Of a stretch of 64,000 nt of DNA, positions 28,870 through 37,479 are shown one piece after another. The DNA comes from Streptomyces rubrogriseus (lineage in GTDB: Bacteria > Actinomycetota > Actinomycetes > Streptomycetales > Streptomycetaceae), in NCBI RefSeq assembly GCF_027947575.1, contig NZ_CP116256.1, forward strand, positions 2,046,001 through 2,110,000. Reading direction: 5' to 3'. Within the stretch, counting starts at the first letter, position 1; each line of letters starts with the position of its first letter. The translations under genes were made by a program, and so were the position numbers. The notes under the pieces were generated by a model that was not told where the DNA came from, did no database searches, and saw only the letters and a program-made list of their open reading frames with translations.

Positions 28870-30360
28870 TCAGGCCGTCATCGGCCGGTCGTACGGGCCG
28901 ACCGGGGCCGGCAGCCGGGTGCTGCCGCCGGACAGGTGGCGGTCCACGGCCGCCGCCACCGCCCGCCCCTCCGCGATCGCCCAGACGACGAGTGACTGCC
29001 CGCGCGCCGCGTCCCCGGCGGCGAACACCCCCGGGACGTTGGTCGCGAAGCCCCCGTCCCGGGCGATCGTGCCACGGGGCTCCATGTCCAGTCCCAGCCC
29101 GTCGACGAGCCCGTCCTGCCGGTCGGGCCCCGAGAAGCCGAGGGCGAGGAGGACCAGGTCCGCGGGGAGCGACCGCTCGCTGCCGGGCAGCGGACGGCGC
29201 CCGGCGTCCACCCCGACCAGGTGCAGTGCACGCACGTGCCCCCGCTCGTCGCCGGTGAAGCGGAGCGTGGACGCCGCGAACAGCCGCGCGTCCGCGTCCG
29301 CCGCCGGCGCGGACCGCAGGTCGCGTGCTTCCTCGTGCGCCGCCGACAGCCGGTACAGGCGCGGATAGGTCGGCCAGGGCTCGGCCTGCTCGTCGCGCTC
29401 CGCACCCGGCCGCGCGTAGATGTCCAGCTGCGTCACGGAGGCGGCCCGCTCCCGCACCGCCGTGCCGAGACAGTCCGCGCCCGTGTCGCCACCACCGACG
29501 ACGACCACGTGACGCCCGGCGGCGGACAGCGGGGAGCGCTCGAGGTCGCCCTCGCCCACCCGGTTGGCCAGCGGCAGGTACTCCATCGCCTGATGCACCC
29601 CCGTCAGCTCCCGGCCGGGCACGGTCAGCTCCCGCCACGCCGTCGCCCCGGTGGCGATCACCACCGCGTCGTAGCGAGCCCGCAGCGCCGCGGCGTCCAC
29701 GTCCCGCCCGACCGCCGTCGACGTACGGAACCTCGTCCCCTCCGCCCGCATCTGGCCGACGCGCCGCTCCAGGTGCCGCTTCTCCATCTTGAACGCGGGG
29801 ATCCCGTACCGCAGCAGCCCACCGATCCGGTCGTCGCGCTCGTACACCGCGACCGTGTGCCCGGCCCGGGTCAACTGCTGCGCCGCCGCGAGCCCCGCCG
29901 GTCCCGAACCGATCACCGCCACCGTCCTCCCGGACAGCCGTTCCGGCGGCAGGGGCGGGACGAAGCCCTCCTCCCAGGCCCTGTCCGCGATCGCGCACTC
30001 GACGTTCTCGATGGTGACCGCGGGCTGGTTGATGGCTAGCACACAGCCCGCCTCGCACGGCGCCGGACACAACCGGCCGGTGAACTCCGGGAAGTTGTTC
30101 GTGGCGTGCAGCCGCTCGCTCGCCGCCCGCCAGTCCGACCGGGAGACCAGGTCGTTCCACTCCGGGATCAGGTTGCCCAGCGGACAGGCCTCGTGGCAGA
30201 AGGGGACGCCGCAGTCCATGCACCGGTCGGCCTGCCGGCCGACGATCGGCAGCAGCGCTCCCGGGACGTACACCTCGTCCCAGTCCCGGACCCGCTCGTC
30301 GGCCGGTCTGCGGGGCCACTCCTCGCGGGGCGTCGTCAGAAAACCCTTGGGATCGGCCAT
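28870..30360 (-). CDS. gltD: Glutamate synthase small-subunit-like NADPH oxidoreductase (orphan)
   Basis: 496 residues. The N-terminal Fe-S domain has CMDCGVPFCHEACPLGN and CPAPCEAGC (about residues 47-115). The FAD site is VAVIGSGPAGLAAAQQL, the NADPH site VVVVGGGDTGADCLGTA, and the C-terminal FAD motif is GVFAAGDAARGQSLVV. GltD passes electrons from NADPH to the GltB subunit, but no gltB is in the window; the neighbours are unrelated. It could serve a distant GltB or another partner enzyme. Confidence 0.92.
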   Translation of the reverse strand: MADPKGFLTTPREEWPRRPADERVRDWDEVYVPGALLPIVGRQADRCMDCGVPFCHEACPLGNLIPEWNDLVSRSDWRAASERLHATNNFPEFTGRLCPAPCEAGCVLAINQPAVTIENVECAIADRAWEEGFVPPLPPERLSGRTVAVIGSGPAGLAAAQQLTRAGHTVAVYERDDRIGGLLRYGIPAFKMEKRHLERRVGQMRAEGTRFRTSTAVGRDVDAAALRARYDAVVIATGATAWRELTVPGRELTGVHQAMEYLPLANRVGEGDLERSPLSAAGRHVVVVGGGDTGADCLGTAVRERAASVTQLDIYARPGAERDEQAEPWPTYPRLYRLSAAHEEARDLRSAPAADADARLFAASTLRFTGDERGHVRALHLVGVDAGRRPLPGSERSLPADLVLLALGFSGPDRQDGLVDGLGLDMEPRGTIARDGGFATNVPGVFAAGDAARGQSLVVWAIAEGRAVAAAVDRHLSGGSTRLPAPVGPYDRPMTA

Positions 30361-30522
30361 GACCGTCTTCCTTGCGTGCGCGGTGGCAGGCCGTGCGCCG
30401 GGGGGCGGCGCTCACGCGCTCCACGATACGACCGCTCCGCTCCGCCCGCAGAGCGCCGGACGGCTCCCCGCCCGGGCCGGACCGCGCCGGGTCGGTGCGC
30501 CCGAGCCCCTGCCGCAGCCAGC

Positions 30523-31002
30523 TCAGGCGAGGGCCAGCACGTACGCCACCGCCGCGGCGGCCGAGGCAACCGCACGCACGTGGTTCCAGGCCGTCCACCC
30601 GCGCACGTAGGCCGGCCAGCGCTCGGCCGCCTCCGCGGCGCCCGGCTCCAGCCGGAGCAGCGCGTCGTTGCGCGGCACGTTGGCCGCCGCGGTCACCCCG
30701 AAGGACCCGGCCAGGTACAGCCCGCTGCCCAGCAGCAGCTCCACCGCCGCCTCCTCCGGCCACAGCACCAGCGTGACCACCGCGATCACCGCGGCCAGCA
30801 CCGCAGTCCCGAGGAACACGGACATGAAGGGCGGCCGCACCGCGGCCCTGTTGATCGCGTTCATCGCGGCGACCCCCTGGGCGGGCGGCAGCGCGGCGAG
30901 CCCCCGCATGACGAAGGTGGAGAAGGCACAGAAGACACCAGCGGTCACACCGGTCCCGAGCACGCCCAGCACCGTCAGTACGAAGTACGGCCCCTCGACC
31001 AT
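30523..31002 (-). CDS. DUF1772 (anthrone-oxygenase-like) membrane protein
   Basis: 159 residues with four hydrophobic segments: FVLTVLGVLGTGVTAGVFCAF, FMSVFLGTAVLAAVIAVVTLVLW, LLLGSGLYLAGSFGVTAAANVP and VRAVASAAAAVAYVLALA. The conserved NxPxN-like segment NVPRNDALL and the WTAWNHVR motif place it in DUF1772. Function is unknown outside anthrone oxygenases of polyketide pathways. It follows its own weak start region. Confidence 0.85.
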   Translation of the reverse strand: MVEGPYFVLTVLGVLGTGVTAGVFCAFSTFVMRGLAALPPAQGVAAMNAINRAAVRPPFMSVFLGTAVLAAVIAVVTLVLWPEEAAVELLLGSGLYLAGSFGVTAAANVPRNDALLRLEPGAAEAAERWPAYVRGWTAWNHVRAVASAAAAVAYVLALA

Positions 31003-31216
31003 GTCGCGTCAACTCCCACCCGTCGAGTAACTGTCGGTCCGGTGCATGCCCTCGCGGCGCCACCGCCCGTCGATCACCCCAAGTCAACCGCCGCACCGGC
31101 ACGGTGACCATGGCCGAGCGCCGCGAACCCATGCGCGAGCGTCCAGGAGGGCGGGGCGCTGCCCGGCGCGGCAACCCTCGTGCCGACCGGTACCGGAACT
31201 CACGCATCATGGGCGG

Positions 31217-31849
31217 GTGCGACTGGAAGCGATCACCTGGGACCGGCTCGGCGACCGGCTCGCCGAGCGACTGCTCGACCTGGAGCCCACCGACGGCAGT
31301 GCCTGGACGCGCGTCGCCCTGGACGGCGCCCCCGCCGCCCGCCCCGGCGACCTCGCCGAACGGGTCGGTGAGGCGTTGCGCGTGCGCGGACGCCCCTCCC
31401 TCGTCGTCGCGACGGAGGGCTTCCTGCGACCCGCCTCGCTCCGTCTGGAGTACGGGCACCAGGACGCCGAGTCCTACTACAACGGCTGGTACGACACCGC
31501 TGCCCTGTGGCGCGAGGTCTTCGACCCCGTCGGCCCCGGCGGCGACGGGCGGGTCCTGCCCGACCTGTGGGATCCGGTCACCGACCGGGCCACCCGCAGT
31601 CCCTACGCCCAACTCCCTTCCGGCGGCGTGCTGCTGCTCCACGGTCCCTTTCTGCTCCGTCACTGGTTCCCCCTCGATCTGAGCGTCCATGTCGTCCTCA
31701 CCCCGGGCGCCCTGCGTCGCCGCACCCCCGAGACCGAGCAGTGGACCCTGCCCGCCTTCGAGCGCTACGACCAGGAGACCGACCCGGCGGGCACCGCCGA
31801 CGTCCTGGTGCGCGCCGACGATCCACGGCATCCCGCCTGGAGCGGCTGA
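31217..31849 (+). CDS. Uridine kinase-like protein
   Basis: 210 residues from a GTG (VRLEAITWDRLGDRLAERL). It resembles the streptomycete uridine kinase-like proteins: VALDGAPAARPGDLAERVGEAL where the P-loop would be, VVATEGFLRPASLRLEYG, ESYYNGWYDTAALWREV, and GGVLLLHGPFLLRHWFPLDLSV. A canonical GxxGxGK[ST] loop is absent (DGAPAARPGD), so kinase activity is doubtful. The ribosome site is weak and the start uncertain. Confidence 0.75.
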   Translation: MRLEAITWDRLGDRLAERLLDLEPTDGSAWTRVALDGAPAARPGDLAERVGEALRVRGRPSLVVATEGFLRPASLRLEYGHQDAESYYNGWYDTAALWREVFDPVGPGGDGRVLPDLWDPVTDRATRSPYAQLPSGGVLLLHGPFLLRHWFPLDLSVHVVLTPGALRRRTPETEQWTLPAFERYDQETDPAGTADVLVRADDPRHPAWSG

Positions 31850-31867
31850 CCCGGTGCGGTCGGCACC

Positions 31868-32225
31868 TCAGATGACCAGGCCGTAGCCGTACCGCCGGCC
31901 CAGGCCGTGATCTTCCGCATGTCCTCGTTCTGTGCGACCGTCACGCGGGCCAGGTGTGCCTGGAGGATGGAGTTGAGGAGTTCGTCGAACGCCGCACGTC
32001 CCGCGCCTGCGCATCCGCGCCACGACGTCGACCGGATCTCCGGCCTCGGGCATGCGGACCCCGCCCCGGTAGGTCACGCGGTTCACCACCGAGGAGCCCA
32101 GCGGGGAACGCGCGTGGTGGCTCAGGTCGCCCCCGGGGCCGCCGGCGGGCCAGCCGTGCCACCGTCCGCAGGCCGCCGACCCTGCTCAGCCCCGTGACCT
32201 TCCGCAGATTGCCCGTCATGGTCAT
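31868..32225 (-). pseudogene. Remnant of a CorA-type Mg2+ transporter gene
   Basis: Three pieces in three frames, in the right order on the minus strand: MTMTGNLRKVTGLSRVGGL and on (N-terminus); then DLSHHARSPLGSSVV and VTYRGGVRMPEAGDPVD (next segment, other frame); then AAFDELLNSILQAHLARV and AQNEDMRKITAWA (the region before the first membrane helix, third frame); finally RRYGYGLVI and a stop. About 1 kb of an intact corA is reduced to 0.36 kb. The GMN loop and membrane helices are gone. Identification rests on remembered family sequence. Confidence 0.7.
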
Positions 32226-32455
32226 CCGAATCCCCCCCGCGTGGGTCCCCTCGCGCTGTGTTTCCCGCGCCTTGGCAGGCCAGTTTGCCAGGACGGCGGA
32301 CACGGCGAACGGGCCTGTGGAAACGGGGGATTCCGCTTTGTTCCCGCCTGTGGACGGACCGCTCGGGCGCCCGCACGCCTCGTCCCGAACCGGCCCGGCC
32401 GTCGCTGAGGTGGCCCGGGTGCCGGAGCGTCGCCCCCATCGGGCAAGCGGGACAA

Positions 32456-32470
32456 CTGGGATGATCCCAG
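32456..32470. promoter_or_regulatory. 15-bp palindrome at the methyltransferase start
   Basis: CTGGGAT-G-ATCCCAG ends one base before the ATG at 32472. Could be an operator or, in RNA, a hairpin at the start codon. Confidence 0.35.
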
Positions 32471-32471
32471 C

Positions 32472-33266
32472 ATGACGCGAACCGACGGATACCTCCTCGA
32501 CAACGGGCAGGCCGAGGCGGCGGAGCGCTTCGACGCCTTCGCCACGCTCTTCGATCCCACGACGTTCCGGCACCTGGAGGCACTCGGCGTCGGCCCCGGC
32601 TGGCGCTGCTGGGAGGTCGGAGCCGGAGGCACCTCCGTGGCGTCGTGGCTGGCCAAGCGGGTGGGGCCGACCGGCAGGGTCCTCGCGACGGACATCGACA
32701 CCTCGCGGGTCGCCCCGGCCGGCCGGCCGCCGGTCGAGGTGCGCGTGCACGACGTGGGGGCGGAGGAACCACCCGGGGAGGGCTTCGACCTGGTCCACGC
32801 CCGACTCGTCCTCGTCCATGTCCCCGACCGGGACCGGGCGTTGCGGTCGATGATCAAGGCCCTGCGTCCCGGTGGCCGCCTCCTGGTCGAGGACGCCGAC
32901 CCGGCACTCCAGCCCCTGCTCTGCCCCGACGAGCACGGACCCGAGCAGGAGCTGGCGAACCGGCTCCGGCACGGCTTCCGCCAACTGCTGTCGGGTCGCG
33001 GCGCCGACCTCTCCTACGGCCGCCGGCTGCCCCGGCTGCTCCGGGAGGCGGGACTGCGCAGGGTGGAGGCCGACGCCTACTTCCCGGTCACCTCGGCCGC
33101 GTGCGCCGCGCTGGAGTCGGCGACGGTACGGCAGGTCCGCGACCAGCTGGTCGCCGCCCAAGTGGCCACCCACGACGACATCGACCGTCACCTCGCGAAC
33201 GTCGCGTCCGGCGGCATGGACCTCGCGACGGCGCCGATGATCTCGGCGTGGGGACGCAAGGGGTGA
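32472..33266 (+). CDS. Class I SAM-dependent methyltransferase
   Basis: 264 residues. Motif I WRCWEVGAGGTSVASWLAKRVGPTGRVLATDID, FDLVHARLVLVHVPDRDRALRSM and ALRPGGRLLVEDADP are clear. The last third (LLREAGLRRVEADAYFPVT) is typical of UbiE/small-molecule methyltransferases. Substrate unknown. No Shine-Dalgarno site: the start lies one base behind a palindrome. It converges on psuK. Confidence 0.88.
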   Translation: MTRTDGYLLDNGQAEAAERFDAFATLFDPTTFRHLEALGVGPGWRCWEVGAGGTSVASWLAKRVGPTGRVLATDIDTSRVAPAGRPPVEVRVHDVGAEEPPGEGFDLVHARLVLVHVPDRDRALRSMIKALRPGGRLLVEDADPALQPLLCPDEHGPEQELANRLRHGFRQLLSGRGADLSYGRRLPRLLREAGLRRVEADAYFPVTSAACAALESATVRQVRDQLVAAQVATHDDIDRHLANVASGGMDLATAPMISAWGRKG

Positions 33267-33279
33267 CCCCTGAGTCCCG

Positions 33280-34215
33280 CTAACCGTCGCCCGGCCCCCG
33301 GACGGCCGCTCGTGGCGGTCTCCCGCCCACCCGTGCGACCGCCCGTGCGCCCGCCCGGCACCCGGCGGCCGTGGCCTCCTCGGCCTCCGCGCCCGCGAGC
33401 AGTGCGGCGAGGAACGCGCCGGTGAAGGCGTCACCGGCGCCCGTACTGTCCCGCGGTACCGCCGTGACCGCGGCGACCCGCGCGCCCACGGTGCCGGACC
33501 GCGCCACCAGGGCCCCCTTCGCCCCCTGCTTGACGATCACCAGCGGTACGTGCCGGCTGAGCTTCGCCGCCGCGTCCGCCACGTCGGGCAGGCCGGTGAG
33601 CAGACACGCCTCGTCACGGCTGGGCAGCAGCACGTCCACGCCCTCGACCAGGCCGAGGAAGCGGTCGACGCCCAGCTCGGTGAGGAACCCGGCCGACGCC
33701 GGGTCCAGACTGACCGGCACCCCACGCGCGCGAGCCGCCGCCAGGGCGACCGACACCAGGGCGCGGCCCGGCTCCGAGAAGAGGAGGTAGCCCGAGAGGT
33801 GCAGCCGACCCACACCGTCGAGCAGCGTGTCCGACCAGTCGCCCGGCCCGATCCGCAACGCCGCCCCGCTGTCCGTGAGGAACGTCCGCTCGGCCGAGTC
33901 GGCGGTGTCGACCAGGCAGATCACCGTCCCCGTGGGCGCCGTCGAGTCGACGACGAGGAGCGGACGCACCCCGCACTCCGTCAGCTCCCGTTCGTGCCAG
34001 GCGGACGCGTCGGTGCCCACCCGGCCCAGCAGCCGCACGTCCCCGCACCCCTCGTGCGCGGCCCAGCAGGCCACGTTGGCGCCCGCCCCGCCGGGCAGCC
34101 GCCGCACCGCTGCGGCGGTGTCCGTGCCGGGGGACAGCGGTCCCCGATGCCGGGCGACGATGTCGGTGACCACGTCCCCGATGACCAGCAGCGCACCGCC
34201 CGGGGCCAGGCTCAT
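33280..34215 (-). CDS. psuK: PfkB-family kinase, probable pseudouridine kinase
   Basis: 311 residues. PfkB signatures are GGAGANVACWAA (near residue 45) and STGAGDAFTGAFLAAL (catalytic Asp, near 258). It would phosphorylate pseudouridine for cleavage by the glycosidase encoded just upstream; the function is read from the pairing. The ATG overlaps the psuG stop as ATGA. A sugar kinase role is the alternative. Confidence 0.88.
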   Translation of the reverse strand: MSLAPGGALLVIGDVVTDIVARHRGPLSPGTDTAAAVRRLPGGAGANVACWAAHEGCGDVRLLGRVGTDASAWHERELTECGVRPLLVVDSTAPTGTVICLVDTADSAERTFLTDSGAALRIGPGDWSDTLLDGVGRLHLSGYLLFSEPGRALVSVALAAARARGVPVSLDPASAGFLTELGVDRFLGLVEGVDVLLPSRDEACLLTGLPDVADAAAKLSRHVPLVIVKQGAKGALVARSGTVGARVAAVTAVPRDSTGAGDAFTGAFLAALLAGAEAEEATAAGCRAGARAVARVGGRPPRAAVRGPGDG

Positions 34216-35120
34216 GGCCCGGTCCAGGCCGCCGCGATCCGGGCCGCCAGCCGCACGTTCCCCCGCACCGCCGCCAGGTTGGCGCTCAGCGAGGCGCCGT
34301 CGGTGAGCCGCACCAGGCGTTCGAGCAGGAACGGCGTGACCGCCTGGCCCGTGACACCCTCCGCCTCGCAGGCGTGCAGCGCGTCGGCGAGCACGCGCGC
34401 GTGGAGCGCGGGATCGAGCTGCTCCTGCTCGGGAACGGGGTTGGCGACCACGAGCGCGGACCGCGGCCCGTCCAGCGCGTCCTGCGCCCGCATGACCGCC
34501 GCCACCTGCCCCGGATCGTCCAGCGTCCAGTCCACCGGATGCCCCGAGTCGGACAGGTAGAAGCCGGGGAAGCGGTCCGTCCCGTAACCGGCCACGGCGA
34601 CCCCCAGCGTCTCCAGCCGCTGCAGCGTCGCCGGCACGTCCAGGATCGACTTCACGCCCGCGCAGACCACGGTGATCCGGGTGCGGGCCAGCAGACCCAG
34701 GTCGGCCGACTCGTCCTGCGTCACCGTCCACTCCCGGTGGACGCCGCCCAGCCCACCCGTGGCGAACACCCGTACGCCCGCGAGGTCCGCCAGCAGGGCG
34801 GTCGCCGACACGGTGGTCGCCCCGCTCGCGCCGGAGGCCACCGCGAGCGGCAGGTCCCGGTGTCCCAGCTTGCGAATGCCGTCCTCGTTGGCGACCCGTT
34901 CCAGCTGCTCCTTGTCCAGGCCGACATGCGGCCGGCCGTCCAGCACGGCGATCGTCGCCGGTACGGCACCCTCCCGCCGCACCGCCTCCTCCAGCTCCCG
35001 CGCCACCAGCAGATTGCGCGGGCGGGGCAAGCCGTGCGCGATGATCGTGGACTCCAGGGCCACCACGGGGCGACGCGCGTCGAGCGCCTCCCGCACCTCT
35101 TCCGACACCACCAGCATCAC
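34212..35120 (-). CDS. psuG: Pseudouridine-5'-phosphate glycosidase
   Basis: 302 residues. Cleaves pseudouridine 5'-phosphate to uracil and ribose 5-phosphate. Family hallmarks: VALESTIIAHGLPRPRNL, ATIAVLDGRPHVGL, KLGHRDLPLAVASGASGATTVSAT, VFATGGLGGVHRE, VCAGVKSILDVPATLQRLETLGV and ALVVANPVP. GTG 35120 has AGGAGG at ideal distance; ATG 35117 is the alternative. It forms a two-gene operon with psuK. Confidence 0.96.
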   Translation of the reverse strand: MMLVVSEEVREALDARRPVVALESTIIAHGLPRPRNLLVARELEEAVRREGAVPATIAVLDGRPHVGLDKEQLERVANEDGIRKLGHRDLPLAVASGASGATTVSATALLADLAGVRVFATGGLGGVHREWTVTQDESADLGLLARTRITVVCAGVKSILDVPATLQRLETLGVAVAGYGTDRFPGFYLSDSGHPVDWTLDDPGQVAAVMRAQDALDGPRSALVVANPVPEQEQLDPALHARVLADALHACEAEGVTGQAVTPFLLERLVRLTDGASLSANLAAVRGNVRLAARIAAAWTGP

Positions 35121-35255
35121 GCGCCTGCCTCCTGTCCGACGGTCTCCCTCAGCTCCGGTCTCCCTCATCCCTGGCGGGCGGGAGACCCGGCCAAACCCCG
35201 CCGGTGCCGGAACAAAGCCGTTGCGGCCCCCGGGGCGGAGCACGAGCCTGGGGCC

Positions 35256-35684
35256 ATGACAGAGAACACGACACGTCTCGACCACGTCGTCCTGTGGGTA
35301 CGCGACCCGGTCGCCGCGGCCGGCTTCTACGAGAAGAACCTCGGCTGCGAGCCCCTGCGGCTCACCGAGTACGCCGCGGGAACCGTGAGCTTCCCCTCCG
35401 TGCGGATCAACGAGGAGACCATCCTCGACCTCGCACCGCACTCCATGGCGGCCCGCATGCGCATGCTCCCGGGAGCCGACGCCGGCGCCGGGCATCCCGT
35501 CAACCACATCTGCGTGTCCCTGCCCGCCCACGACTTCGACGCACTGCGGGCCCGCCTGCAGGAGCAGTCCATACCGGTCTCGGACCTCTCGCACGACTCC
35601 TACGGCGCCCGTGGCCCGGCCAGGCGGAGCTTCTACTTCGGCGACCCGGACGGCAACATCATCGAGGCCCGGCACTACGACTGA
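35256..35684 (+). CDS. VOC family (glyoxalase/dioxygenase fold) protein
   Basis: 142 residues. The two beta-alpha-beta-beta-beta modules of the fold are seen as RLDHVVLWVRDPVAAAGFYEKNLGCEP and NHICVSLPAHDFDALRARL, with the C-terminal signature FYFGDPDGNIIEARHY. His, Glu metal ligands are placed as usual (DHV, NHI, IEA). Substrate unknown. No clear ribosome site before the ATG. Confidence 0.88.
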   Translation: MTENTTRLDHVVLWVRDPVAAAGFYEKNLGCEPLRLTEYAAGTVSFPSVRINEETILDLAPHSMAARMRMLPGADAGAGHPVNHICVSLPAHDFDALRARLQEQSIPVSDLSHDSYGARGPARRSFYFGDPDGNIIEARHYD

Positions 35685-35726
35685 CGGGCAAGGCGCCCGG
35701 CCCGCCCGCCCGGCTAGTGCCGCCCC

Positions 35727-36281
35727 TCAGAACAGCGGCTCGGGCAGCACACCCTCCAGCGCCAGCAACCGCCGCTTGGTGTCCACGCCGCCGCCGAACC
35801 CGCCGATGCCGCCGTCGCTCTCCACGACCCGGTGGCACGGCACGACGACCGGCAGCGGATTGGCACCCATGGCCATGCCCACCGCCTGGGCGGCACCCGG
35901 CTGGCCCACCCGGCCGGCCAGGTCGCCGTAGCCGACGACCGAGCCGTAGGGGACGCCGGACGCCAGCTCGCGCAGCACCTGCCGGTTGAAGCCCGAGATC
36001 AGCGACCAGTCCAACGGCAGCTCGAAGTCGCGCCTCCGGCCCGCGAAGTAGGCCTCGACCTGGCGTATCGCCTCGGCCAGCAGCGGGGAGCCGGGCGCCT
36101 CGACGGGCTCCGTGCCCAACCGGGCCGCGAGCCTTTCGAGCGCCCGGCCGCGCGTGGCGTCGGTGGCGTGGAACACGACGTTGACGAGGCCGTCGCGGGT
36201 GGCGGCCAGCAGCAGCGGACCGATGTCGGTGCCGACGACGGTCCACACGACCTGCTGCTCGTACTGCCCGTGGCTGTCCAT
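35727..36281 (-). CDS. ogt: Methylated-DNA--[protein]-cysteine S-methyltransferase
   Basis: 184 residues. The suicide cysteine is in VVPCHRVV; the helix-turn-helix region is GSVVGYGDLAGRVGQPGAAQAVGMAMGANP with the conserved GANP. It removes O6-alkyl groups from guanine. The N-terminal domain (WTVVGTDIGPLLLAATRDGL) is complete. A RecA-NDp-type promoter lies 6 nt upstream of the ATG, with no Shine-Dalgarno site, so a leaderless damage-induced mRNA is likely. Confidence 0.94.
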   Translation of the reverse strand: MDSHGQYEQQVVWTVVGTDIGPLLLAATRDGLVNVVFHATDATRGRALERLAARLGTEPVEAPGSPLLAEAIRQVEAYFAGRRRDFELPLDWSLISGFNRQVLRELASGVPYGSVVGYGDLAGRVGQPGAAQAVGMAMGANPLPVVVPCHRVVESDGGIGGFGGGVDTKRRLLALEGVLPEPLF

Positions 36282-36287
36282 GTGCCC

Positions 36288-36310
36288 ACGGTACGGCCCG
36301 CCACCGACAA
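36288..36310 (-). promoter_or_regulatory. PafBC/RecA-NDp-like promoter of ogt
   Basis: On the minus strand: TTGTCGGTG (36310-36302), 8 nt, TACCGT (36293-36288). It matches TTGTCRGTG-N8-TAnnnT at every fixed position. Confidence 0.7.
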
Positions 36311-36318
36311 CGCCCGGG

Positions 36319-37188
36319 TCAGTCCACGGCGTCCCGCACCACGTCGGGCTTGTTGGTGATGATGCCGTCGACGTCGTACCCGGCGACCCGGCGCGCGGTG
36401 TCCGCGTCGTTCACCGTCCAGGTGAGGACCTCGAGCGGCCTGCCGTGCGGCCCGGTGAACGCGTGGACCGCGGACACGTAGCTCATGGAGAGGGAGCCGT
36501 ACGACGGATTGATCTGGTCGGCGAACTCCGCGTACGCCGGCAGCTCCGAAACGGCCGGGGTGCCGAGGAACCCGGTCTTGACGGCGGGCTTGAGGTCGTG
36601 GACCGTCCGGATGCTGTCGGCGTCGAAGCTCTGCACCACCAGCCGCCCCGCCACGTGCCGCCGGTCGAGCCAGCCCTCGTTGGCGAGGACCTTGAGGGTC
36701 TGCTGTTCGATGCCCGGGTACAGCCCCGGGCTCTTCAGCTCCAGGAGCAGCTTCTGGTGATTGTGCTCCAGGCGGTGCACGTACTGCTCCAGCGTCGGTA
36801 CGCGCGCGCCCGCGTACTCGGACCCGAACCAGCTCCCCGCGTCCAGCCGCGCGATCTCGGCGGCGGTGAAGTCCTTCACCTTCCACGGCGAGCGGTCGGG
36901 GAAGACCTCCTCCACGTCGGTCGTCCGGGCCAGGCTCTCGTCGTGGAGGACGACCAGTTCGCCGTCCCGGGTGCGCTGGACGTCGTTCTCCACCCAGCGG
37001 ATGCCCAGCTCGGCCGCCCGGTCGACGGCGGCCAGCGTGTTCTCCGGCGCGTACCCGGAAGCACCCCGGTGGGCCACGACCGCGGGCCCGTCGTCCCCCG
37101 CCTCGTTCGCTCGCGCGTGCGAGAGCGGAGCCGTGAGGGCGACTCCAAGAAGGGCGGTGGTCGTGACGGCTACTGCGCGCACGTGCAT
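36319..37188 (-). CDS. Secreted glycerophosphodiester phosphodiesterase
   Basis: 289 residues. The signal peptide is VRAVAVTTTALLGVALTAPLSHARA. The GDPD core begins VVAHRGASGYAPENTLAAVDRAAELG (catalytic His, Arg, Glu), then IRWVENDVQRTRDGELVVLHDESLARTT (acidic and His residues), and ends in VLTWTVNDADTARRV and DGIITNKPDVV. It releases glycerol-phosphate from phospholipid headgroups outside the cell. GAGGAG precedes the ATG. Divergent from the MHYT gene. Confidence 0.93.
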   Translation of the reverse strand: MHVRAVAVTTTALLGVALTAPLSHARANEAGDDGPAVVAHRGASGYAPENTLAAVDRAAELGIRWVENDVQRTRDGELVVLHDESLARTTDVEEVFPDRSPWKVKDFTAAEIARLDAGSWFGSEYAGARVPTLEQYVHRLEHNHQKLLLELKSPGLYPGIEQQTLKVLANEGWLDRRHVAGRLVVQSFDADSIRTVHDLKPAVKTGFLGTPAVSELPAYAEFADQINPSYGSLSMSYVSAVHAFTGPHGRPLEVLTWTVNDADTARRVAGYDVDGIITNKPDVVRDAVD

Positions 37189-37343
37189 GCGTACTCCTCG
37201 CGTCGAACGATCACGGACAGCACCACTGTGACATCAGAGAGTCAACGAAAGAGGGGTGCAGAGTGGCCACAGGTTGAATGGAGTTGCTCAACTACGCTCA
37301 CGGGGGCGGCACAACTGGGGCGAGACCGTGATTCTTTGCCGGA

Positions 37344-37401
37344 GAATCGTTCGACCATTCCGGTGGACGCCATACTCTCTGCCTCGACCCTGAATCGTTC
37401 G
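37344..37401. repeat. Direct repeat GAATCGTTCG x2
   Basis: Copies at 37344-37353 and 37392-37401, 48 nt apart. The inverted core CGAACGAT also occurs at 37204-37211 near the GDPD start. All lie in the divergent gap between the GDPD and MHYT genes, so they may be regulator sites. Confidence 0.4.
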
Positions 37402-37479
37402 CGCGGTCCCGGGAGGGGGCGCACATCAGGAGAATCCGGGACACCACCGGGGCGTAAGAAGGCGGAAGGGCAGCCGCAC

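Noticed and set aside
28784..31831. 1015-residue minus frame overlapping gltD and neighbours
   Set aside because: It crosses gltD and DUF1772 in a different frame; arginine/glycine-rich shadow.
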